From positions 1-34,004 of the forward strand of contig CAVERH010000031.1 in NCBI GenBank assembly GCA_963618065.1: 34,004 nucleotides of DNA. The letters run 5' to 3'. The notes under the pieces were generated by a model. That model was given only the letters and a program-made list of their open reading frames with translations, was not told where the DNA came from and made no database searches. The position numbers and the translations under genes are program-made. Positions 28,606 to 34,004 of this stretch are shown in pieces; positions within the stretch are counted from its first letter, which is position 1, and the number at the start of each line of letters is the position of its first letter. This DNA is from Suilimivivens sp963618065 (lineage in GTDB: Bacteria > Bacillota > Clostridia > Lachnospirales > Lachnospiraceae).

Positions 28606-31124
28606 GGCAGCACCTCCGGCATGAAATCAAACAACGTAGGTTCATCAATCTCGTTTTCTGCAGCCTGCAGATAACCCACACCATCCCGGAAGTAATCCGG
28701 ATTCAGTTCAATTCCATAGCCCCTGCGGTTCATCTTTACAGCGGTCATAGGTACTGTCATAAGACCTCCGAATGGATCTAAAACCAGATCTCCTTTATTA
28801 CTGTAGCGGTTAATAATTCTTTCTACGATGTCCAACTGTAACGGGCATACGTGCATCTGTGCCCTTCTACGGCTCTGCGTTGTGTTAAGGGTACGCATAC
28901 GGTTGATATCGTCCCATACTTCCATTTGATTCCACGAACCCGGCGCAACGACCATAAACGTTGCCGGAAGTTTTCCACCTTCGTCCAGTTTCTTTGCCAG
29001 TTCTACATGATCTTCATAACTGTATACGTTCTCACGGCTATATTTCCGGTATACAGCTTGCAGATTATCAACCGAGATGCTTTTCAATTCCTCTTTGCTG
29101 ATAAGACGATCTCCGGAACTTCTCCAGTATCCATGAGCATCGATCTGCCATTGTGCACGGGTATATTCTTCTTTTGACTTGGTTACCCTCTCATCCGCAA
29201 ATCCCTTTGAGTGATCTGTCTGCTGTTTCCGGAAAAGCAAGATATATTCCGGACAACCTACTCCCATCTTGGTTCCATCCTTACAACAGTCCGACCAACC
29301 CAATCGATAAGTCTGATTATTTTCACGGACCACATCTGTTACCACCGTTATCATTCCAAAATATTGGAAACCATGCTTCATATAATGGCTGATGCAGGCT
29401 GCATGGAATGGTTCCATCGTAGGAAAGCCGGTTCCTGTCACATTGCCGAAAAGCACCCTGTCTTTTACATGAATAGCTGCCACCCTTCCCGGTTTTAAAA
29501 TACGGAGCAGTTCCGGTGTCAGGTAATCCATCTGTTCAAAGAAACGTTCCGTATTCTGGTTATGCCCGAAATCATTATAATTGGCACTGTACTCATAATG
29601 ATTTCCGAAGGGAATTGAGGTATGGATCAAATCAATGCTGTTACTCTCCATTTCCCGTGTTTCTTCTACACAATCTCCGTATACCGCTGTGTAATAGGTT
29701 CCCTTTACTGTCCGTTCTTCTCTGCTTCCTTCCACTCCCATCTTCCTTTCCAGTCGTTCCACCTTATTGGCGGAGTTCAATCCGTATTTCTTTACAATCT
29801 CGATCATCTTCGCAACCATGTAATTATGATTTTTCCACTTTTCAATCAATGCTTCCTTGATCTGTCGTTCATTCTCCATGTAAATGATGTAGATCACAAC
29901 CGGTTCTTTCTGTAAAAACCGGTAACATCGGTGCACCGCCTGTATGAAATCATTAAATTCATAATCAATACCTAAAAAGATCTCCTTATGGCAATATCTT
30001 TGAAAATTACAGCCGGATCCCGACAGTGATTTCTTAGTAGCAAATAACCGACACTTGCCATTGGAAAAATCAATTACACGCTTCTCACGTTCGTCATAAT
30101 CCATAGAGCCATAAATATCTACTGCTTCCGGCAACGCTTTCTTGATTGCGTTCCGTTCGTTTTCCAGATCGTGCCATAATAAGAAATGATCTTCTGGTGA
30201 TTCCTCAACAATCCGTTTCATTTCAGCCACACGCTGGTCTATGCTTTCCCGCTTAACTGCTGCCGCTTCTTTTAACCCCTCTGCTGCTTCCTGAAAAAGC
30301 TGTACCTGTCCGTCACGATCTGCAGTATCCCCATAATGTACCGGTATTTCTATCCACCGCACATCCAGAGGTGGCAGATCATAGCCCTCGTCCGAATATT
30401 CCGGGTTAAGATCGGACGGTTTCGTTACAAACAACGCCCAGCTGCTTACCCACAACCAGAACTCATCTTCCATGTTAGGGTATAAGGTCAGGTTATTTGC
30501 CTTTGTACTGTCTCTCTGAAAGAATCTTGTTAAAGCCTGTCCGGTGTCCATCACTTCCAGATATCCGGCATAATGAATCAGCTCTTTGTACCGATTCGGG
30601 GATGGAGTTGCTGTAGCCACCAGCTTATATGGGACATTTTTAAATTTATCAAGAAATGTCTGATAGGTTTTACTTCCAAAACTCCGTAAAACGCTGGCTT
30701 CGTCCAGTGAGGTTGCCGTAAAATATTCTGGTCGGATGTCTCCGTCACGTACTCTCTCATAATTCGTCAGAACGATCTTGGATCGGCACTTTTCCACCTC
30801 TTCCATTGTCCGGCAGTATTCCGGCTTCTCATATCCGAGAATCTCTACTGCATCCCGTGTGAATTCCTGTTTTACTCCAAGCGGAAGTACAATCAATGCT
30901 CTTCCACCGCAATGCTTAACTGCCTGATAGCAGAATTCAATTTCCTGTATGGTCTTTCCAAGGCCAAACGACTCAAACAGGGCACGCCGTCCGCCTTTTA
31001 ATGCCCACCTTACCGCATCCTTCTGATGTGGTTTTAATGCCGGATTAATCTCTGCAGGATCCACTGCAAATCCGCTTTCTGTTGCAAGTTCTATTTTTGT
31101 TTCTAAAAATTCTTTGTAATTCAT
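28602..31124 (-). CDS. Helicase-DNA methyltransferase fusion
   Basis: This 840-aa protein joins two enzymes. Residues about 1-450 are a superfamily 2 / SNF2-like ATPase: LKPHQKDAVRWAL, Walker A FGLGKT, a DEAS box (LDEASVLRSFG), ATATPSPN, and the last motif QAVHRCYRF. Residues about 480-835 are a beta-class amino-methyltransferase (N6-adenine or N4-cytosine) with the catalytic motif TSIPFGNHYEYS at about 502-513 before the AdoMet site VLDPFGGLMTVPMTAVKMNR near 779. The motif IV reads SIPF rather than the usual SPPF/DPPY. It could modify phage DNA against restriction, with the ATPase moving along DNA. No nuclease motif is seen, so it is not an obvious complete restriction system. No Shine-Dalgarno sequence lies close to the ATG. 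Confidence 0.85.
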   Translation of the reverse strand: MNYKEFLETKIELATESGFAVDPAEINPALKPHQKDAVRWALKGGRRALFESFGLGKTIQEIEFCYQAVKHCGGRALIVLPLGVKQEFTRDAVEILGYEKPEYCRTMEEVEKCRSKIVLTNYERVRDGDIRPEYFTATSLDEASVLRSFGSKTYQTFLDKFKNVPYKLVATATPSPNRYKELIHYAGYLEVMDTGQALTRFFQRDSTKANNLTLYPNMEDEFWLWVSSWALFVTKPSDLNPEYSDEGYDLPPLDVRWIEIPVHYGDTADRDGQVQLFQEAAEGLKEAAAVKRESIDQRVAEMKRIVEESPEDHFLLWHDLENERNAIKKALPEAVDIYGSMDYDEREKRVIDFSNGKCRLFATKKSLSGSGCNFQRYCHKEIFLGIDYEFNDFIQAVHRCYRFLQKEPVVIYIIYMENERQIKEALIEKWKNHNYMVAKMIEIVKKYGLNSANKVERLERKMGVEGSREERTVKGTYYTAVYGDCVEETREMESNSIDLIHTSIPFGNHYEYSANYNDFGHNQNTERFFEQMDYLTPELLRILKPGRVAAIHVKDRVLFGNVTGTGFPTMEPFHAACISHYMKHGFQYFGMITVVTDVVRENNQTYRLGWSDCCKDGTKMGVGCPEYILLFRKQQTDHSKGFADERVTKSKEEYTRAQWQIDAHGYWRSSGDRLISKEELKSISVDNLQAVYRKYSRENVYSYEDHVELAKKLDEGGKLPATFMVVAPGSWNQMEVWDDINRMRTLNTTQSRRRAQMHVCPLQLDIVERIINRYSNKGDLVLDPFGGLMTVPMTAVKMNRRGYGIELNPDYFRDGVGYLQAAENEIDEPTLFDFMPEVLP

Positions 31125-31201
31125 TTTTTCAAGGAACCCGATATATCGTTACCCCGGCCGGAGGTTCGGCTCCTTTCTAAATATGCTTGTATTTATGTCC
31201 T

Positions 31202-31654
31202 TTACATTCCTCCGTAATACTCTACAAATTCATCTGCGGAATAAGCTATGAATCTCTTGTATGTATTACCGACTTTCTCAACCAAAATCTCACCTTTTGG
31301 CTTTTTCTTCTTAGCGAATGTCAGCATGCTCTCCGGATAGTACTCTTCAATCTCTTCCGGTTCGTCCATGAGCTTCTCCTCACGCTTCCACTCGTTGTAT
31401 TTGTTCTTTACCGTGACCGGACTGTAGCCGATCAGTTCCCCGATCTCTTCTGCTGTCTTTCCATTCTCAAACCATCGTTCAATCAGGTCTTTGTATTCGA
31501 TAATGCCTTTATAGATTTTCTTACGGTCTACAACATTCTGTGCATATCTGTGAATGGTTGCGGTCTTGTATCCTGTGGCTTCTGCAATCTCCTTGGGTGG
31601 CACTCCGTCACGGATCATCTGCATTGCAAGATCTTTGTTTTCGTTCAGTTTCAT
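31202..31654 (-). CDS. DNA-binding protein with two helix-turn-helix motifs
   Basis: This 150-aa protein has two tandem HTH-like units: GVPPKEIAEATGYKTATIHR at about 17-36 and GKTAEEIGELIGYSPVTVKN at about 65-84. Each has the spacing of a resolvase/sigma-type HTH. A Glu-rich linker and a basic, beta-containing C-terminus (KKKKPKGEILVEKVGNTYKR) follow. Its ATG overlaps the stop of the replication protein as TAATG. It probably binds phage DNA as a transcription or replication regulator. Whether it acts at the nearby iterons is not known. Confidence 0.75.
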   Translation of the reverse strand: MKLNENKDLAMQMIRDGVPPKEIAEATGYKTATIHRYAQNVVDRKKIYKGIIEYKDLIERWFENGKTAEEIGELIGYSPVTVKNKYNEWKREEKLMDEPEEIEEYYPESMLTFAKKKKPKGEILVEKVGNTYKRFIAYSADEFVEYYGGM

Positions 31655-32400
31655 TACTTCACTCCTAACATTTGTTTTTCCAGCTCATCGAAGTTGTATT
31701 CGTTGCGCATCATCTGGTTAAAGCCTGTCTGCTTCTTAGCTTGTGGCTTTTTGTAGTTGGCCGGAAGATAATCAACATACGCTCCCTTGAGCAAAAAGTT
31801 TTCTGGATTGAGGATATATCTTTCCTGCGTCTCCAGTATCTTCACAGCCTCCGCATAGTTCGATGCAGTCTTTACCAGATCTCCTTCATCCAGTCCCTGA
31901 TCGTCAAACAGGGTTTTCAGATAGGCTTCATTTGCTTTCAGGGTGTGCACCTTCTTCGGGTAGGCTCTCAAAAAGTCGTTGAAGCTGTCTCTGGGGGATA
32001 AAGGGGGTAATATATTATTCTTTACTTCTTCCCTTTCTTCTATTGTTGGGAATAGCTTGGGAATAGCTTGGGAACTGCTTGGGCTTTTGCTTGGGACATT
32101 TTGGTACGAATCATAATTATTTACCGTAAATACGGTATATTTACTATAACTCTGCTTGGTAATCTCCTTGGTACAAATTAAATGCTTTATTGCAGTCCTT
32201 ACCTCATCAGTTGTAAGTTGTGTTTCTTCTGCCAACTTTACAATGGATGAAACAAAAGATCCACGTGGCACCGTTGTACCTTCAAATTTACTCTCCTTCC
32301 AGTTTGCCTTTAAGATCATGTGAATAAATAAACGGCAAGTATTGATGTTTCCGTACCATTCCCAGTTCAATATCTCCCGGCTTAGTTTTACGTATTCCAT
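31654..32400 (-). CDS. Phage replisome organiser / replication initiator
   Basis: This 248-aa protein begins MEYVKLSREILNWEWYGNIN. This and its N-terminal winged-helix layout (about 1-100, with VPRGSFVSSIVKLAEETQLT and TDEVRTAIKHL) match Firmicutes phage replisome organisers. A Ser/Pro/Lys linker (about 103-120) is encoded by the iteron array. The C-terminal helical part (about 135-215, YPKKVHTLKANEAYLKTLFD ... YILNPENFLLKGAYVDYLPA) is like DnaD/helicase-loader-interacting tails. As in lambda O, the origin appears to lie inside the gene. GAAAGGAG precedes the ATG. Confidence 0.8.
   Translation of the reverse strand: MEYVKLSREILNWEWYGNINTCRLFIHMILKANWKESKFEGTTVPRGSFVSSIVKLAEETQLTTDEVRTAIKHLICTKEITKQSYSKYTVFTVNNYDSYQNVPSKSPSSSQAIPKLFPTIEEREEVKNNILPPLSPRDSFNDFLRAYPKKVHTLKANEAYLKTLFDDQGLDEGDLVKTASNYAEAVKILETQERYILNPENFLLKGAYVDYLPANYKKPQAKKQTGFNQMMRNEYNFDELEKQMLGVK
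32046..32101. repeat. Iteron array inside the replication gene (probable origin)
   Basis: Five TTGGG-starting units begin at 32046, 32057, 32068, 32079 and 32091 on the plus strand, with periods of 11, 11, 11 and 12 bp, about one helical turn. The first two are identical (TTGGGAATAGC) and the third differs by one base. They encode the linker of the initiator and are followed by AT-rich DNA. This is the layout of initiator-binding iterons at a phage origin. Confidence 0.65.
32122..32137. repeat. Palindrome in AT-rich DNA beside the iterons
   Basis: TACCGTA-AA-TACGGTA is a perfect 7-bp inverted repeat with a 2-bp centre. It lies in a strongly AT-rich stretch (about 32105-32150) just beyond the iterons. 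It may be part of the unwinding region or a regulator site. Confidence 0.5.
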
Positions 32401-32414
32401 CGTTCTCCTTTCGG

Positions 32415-32726
32415 TTATTCTTCATATACCGCTAAGGCAAGCTCTGCCCTCTTCCTGATCTCATTTGCCTTGCTCATCTCCTGCATGGCAAACGCTCTTG
32501 CAGAGAGTTTATCTTCCTGTGAATCCTTGTTCGGTATGAAGTATCCATCTCCATCAGAGTTGTTGACGATAGCAACTCTCTGTCCTGCTTCGTTTATTAG
32601 CTTTCTCATGGCTCTGTCTTTATCTTTAACCTCTCCGATCAGTCCGTACCGATAACAAAGCTCTGTGAGCCTATCTCGCTTTATAGCGTTCTCTTTTCCG
32701 ATGGGGATAAAATCTACAATATCCAT
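32415..32726 (-). CDS. Winged-helix phage regulator (103 aa)
   Basis: This protein (MDIVDFIPIGKENAIKRDRL, then TELCYRYGLIGEVKDKDRAM and RKLINEAGQRVAIVNNSDGD) has the form of small phage winged-helix proteins. These have a PIGxENAIKR start, a recognition-helix region and a GYFIPN wing, followed by an Arg/Ala/Glu helix. I start it at 32726, 5 nt after GAGGTGA; the longer frame upstream has no site. It lies just after a large inverted repeat that may be its operator and just before the replication genes. A regulatory role in early transcription is inferred. Confidence 0.7.
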   Translation of the reverse strand: MDIVDFIPIGKENAIKRDRLTELCYRYGLIGEVKDKDRAMRKLINEAGQRVAIVNNSDGDGYFIPNKDSQEDKLSARAFAMQEMSKANEIRKRAELALAVYEE

Positions 32727-32741
32727 TGTCACCTCTTTTCC

Positions 32742-32776
32742 CCTTCCTACCAATCATGGGGGTATTGATAGGAAGG
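32742..32776. promoter_or_regulatory. Inverted repeat upstream of the winged-helix gene (candidate operator)
   Basis: A 13-bp inverted repeat (CCTTCCTACCAAT / ATTGATAGGAAGG, one mismatch that is a G-U pair in RNA) with a 9-nt loop ends 15 bp before the regulator start codon. It is either an operator bound by a dimer or an mRNA hairpin near the ribosome site. The 60 bases to its right (32777-32836) hold nothing I recognise. Confidence 0.55.
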
Positions 32777-32836
32777 TAACCATCCGGCATTTTCCGTGGT
32801 ATGCTGCCATCAGTTTTTAGCGTGGTTAATAGTTTT

Positions 32837-33202
32837 TTAAGGTGTTTCAACCATTTCTATAGTGACTTCGGTTCTTGGGTTCTCCCTGTCATAACGAACC
32901 CGGGAGCCGTCCATAGACACGATAATTTTGCTGTTATCATCTTCGATCACACCATACTTAACCAGCACATCACATAAGGCCTCATGCAGATTACAAAGGT
33001 CTACACGGCGTTTTGTCGGCATATAGTAGATTGCTTCGATGTTCACCGGATAATCAATATGTAAGGGCTTTAAGAATGGCATACACTGCACTTCATATTC
33101 CCTGTATTTCTTACTTGGTATAATCATCATCCGGTTGCCGACCTTGATGATCTGTTGGCTGTTCTTTTTGGTCACTGGTGGTAAACCAATGGTGAATCTC
33201 AT
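32837..33202 (-). CDS. rusA: RusA-family Holliday-junction resolvase
   Basis: This 121-aa nuclease has the RusA pattern: GLPPVTKKNSQ near the N-terminus, a basic strand region YYMPTKRRVDLCNL with the first catalytic Asp, then the ALCDVLVKYGVIEDDNSKII block with the remaining acidic residues, and RENPRTEVTIE at the end. RusA dimers cut branched DNA symmetrically and help resolve recombination or replication intermediates before packaging. GGAAGGAG precedes the ATG, and the start overlaps the previous stop as ATGA. The length is normal for the family. Confidence 0.9.
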   Translation of the reverse strand: MRFTIGLPPVTKKNSQQIIKVGNRMMIIPSKKYREYEVQCMPFLKPLHIDYPVNIEAIYYMPTKRRVDLCNLHEALCDVLVKYGVIEDDNSKIIVSMDGSRVRYDRENPRTEVTIEMVETP

Positions 33203-33492
33203 AGATAACTCCTTCCAAACTCTGATATAAATTCTTTTCTGGTTCCGTAATGTGCTTCAAAATACCTCTGTGCCATCTGTTTCAACTGTAGATCCAGTCC
33301 AGCGTTTGGTATGGCATGAACACTGTAGTTACTCTCGTTGTGGTATCTGGGTTCAAGTGCTACAATAAAGCCGTACTTCTCACACTTCTTTCTTCGCCCA
33401 TTGCCGGGAAATATATGGTGTATTGCTACATTGTTACTGCCTGTCACAAAACAGGTGCTTAAATCACGTTGTATTGCACTTTTTAGCTTCAT
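33199..33492 (-). CDS. Small HNH-like / putative recombination nuclease (97 aa)
   Basis: This protein has a CFVTGSNNVAIHHIFPGNGRRK core, then KYGFIVALEPRYHNESNYSVHAI. The Cys, the His-His pair and the later Tyr-His-Asn resemble the His-rich zinc/HNH-like nuclease motifs of small phage recombination proteins, but several metal ligands usually present in HNH enzymes (a second Cys-x-x-Cys pair) are not visible. It overlaps the upstream NinB-like gene by 29 bp and the RusA gene by 4 bp, so it belongs to the recombination cluster. Whether it is catalytic is uncertain. Confidence 0.6.
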   Translation of the reverse strand: MKLKSAIQRDLSTCFVTGSNNVAIHHIFPGNGRRKKCEKYGFIVALEPRYHNESNYSVHAIPNAGLDLQLKQMAQRYFEAHYGTRKEFISEFGRSYL

Positions 33493-34004
33493 GCTTTCTC
33501 AAATCCTCTTTCATTCGTTTCAACTCTTCCGGTGGCAGGGTTTCAATCCCCATCTGCTTTGCTTCTTGTACTGTTCCATCAATCAGTCTGCTCATTTCCT
33601 GTGAATCGTAGGTGCTTGAACCCTTTATCATTACATAAGACCGATATGTTGTTCCGTTATCAGATACCTTGACATGGGAAGTAGGTTTTAAATGCACCGT
33701 AGAACTTTCTAATGACCTATTTTCGCCCTCTTCCGTGTCAGGTATCATAATCTGCAACAGCTGTCCGTCAAACCTCTCTAACGAGCCGTAATCACGTAAT
33801 AACAAGTTATGCTGTGCATTATTAGTGATTCTGTTTGCCCTTGCTAACTTTCCAACCAATTCCCAATAATAAGCATTGGCATTCAGTGACCGCTTTTTTC
33901 TGTACCTCTTTAACTCTACTGTCAGATCATCCAATGCGCTTACCGTCTGCAAAGCCTGTTCGGATGTTTCCGTGATGGATAAGGTAACCAATATTCCGTT
34001 TGTT
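33464..34004 (-). CDS. NinB-like phage recombination protein, 5' end outside the window
   Basis: The visible part has the widespread motif LKRYRKKRSLNANAYYWELV and GKLARANRIT, then SYVMIKGSSTYDSQEMSRLI and DGTVQEAKQMGIETLPPEEL. This pattern is found in NinB-like and HNH-associated phage recombination proteins encoded beside RusA. A TTG could start it at 33991, but the frame stays open to the window edge (TNGILVTLSITE) and reads like the family's usual start, so I take it as truncated at its 5' end by the window. The precise biochemical role is not settled; single-strand DNA binding or recombination is likely. Confidence 0.7.
   Translation of the reverse strand, partial: TNGILVTLSITETSEQALQTVSALDDLTVELKRYRKKRSLNANAYYWELVGKLARANRITNNAQHNLLLRDYGSLERFDGQLLQIMIPDTEEGENRSLESSTVHLKPTSHVKVSDNGTTYRSYVMIKGSSTYDSQEMSRLIDGTVQEAKQMGIETLPPEELKRMKEDLRKHEAKKCNTT

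Noticed and set aside
1..34004. CRISPR arrays, tRNA or rRNA genes, insertion sequences, integrase or att sites
   Set aside because: I looked on both strands and found no regular direct-repeat array, cloverleaf, transposase or recombinase. The only tandem repeats are the iterons and the portal repeat.

Overview
The window is part of a double-stranded DNA phage genome, either free or integrated, that probably infects a gut Clostridia/Lachnospiraceae-type Firmicute. Reasons for this host: an r1t-type holin, a BppU-type fibre, CD1375/XkdX-like small proteins, a phage-borne Prp protease and strong AGGAGG ribosome sites. Every gene I accept is on the minus strand, so the map reads right to left. 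I see no integrase, repressor, tRNA, rRNA or CRISPR array.

Right end (34004 to 28345), early genes: a NinB-like recombination protein cut by the window edge, a small HNH-like protein, a RusA-family resolvase, a winged-helix regulator behind an inverted repeat, a replisome organiser carrying an 11-bp iteron array and AT-rich DNA inside its own gene (probable origin), a double-HTH protein, and a large helicase-DNA methyltransferase fusion. A run of N at 28109-28331 interrupts one small gene. A Cys-rich zinc-finger-like protein and a terminator close this region.

Middle (27679 to 18736), head and neck: small and large terminase, portal, Prp-type cysteine protease, scaffold, N4-gp56-type major capsid protein, a small head protein, a connector/adaptor and a P22 gp10-like beta-propeller nozzle. 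There is no tape measure or tail tube, so the virion was probably short-tailed (podovirus). The capsid, the scaffold and a distant 438-aa protein all start with the L27-like Prp cleavage signature (xNxQxFA), so the phage seems to mature three virion proteins with its own Prp.

Tail appendages and diversity-generating retroelement (18752 to 12885): four short modular fibre proteins built from shared blocks lead into a complete DGR. It has a C-type-lectin-like (DUF6273-like) target with a C-terminal variable repeat (VR), a downstream GC hairpin, avd, the template repeat (TR) and a reverse transcriptase. TR and VR align over 126 bp with 14 differences, all at template adenines. XkdW/XkdX-like small genes and a terminator follow.

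Left end (12813 to 1): the 438-aa low-complexity virion protein, then a 3310-aa polyvalent, probably DNA-ejected protein with MuF-C-like and ADP-ribosyltransferase domains, a terminator, a BppU-like fibre, an XhlA-like membrane protein, the holin, and the start of a further small membrane protein. A repeated block (core GGGTGTYCTATM) starts about 57-61 bp upstream of three operon-leading genes and is a candidate late promoter or operator.
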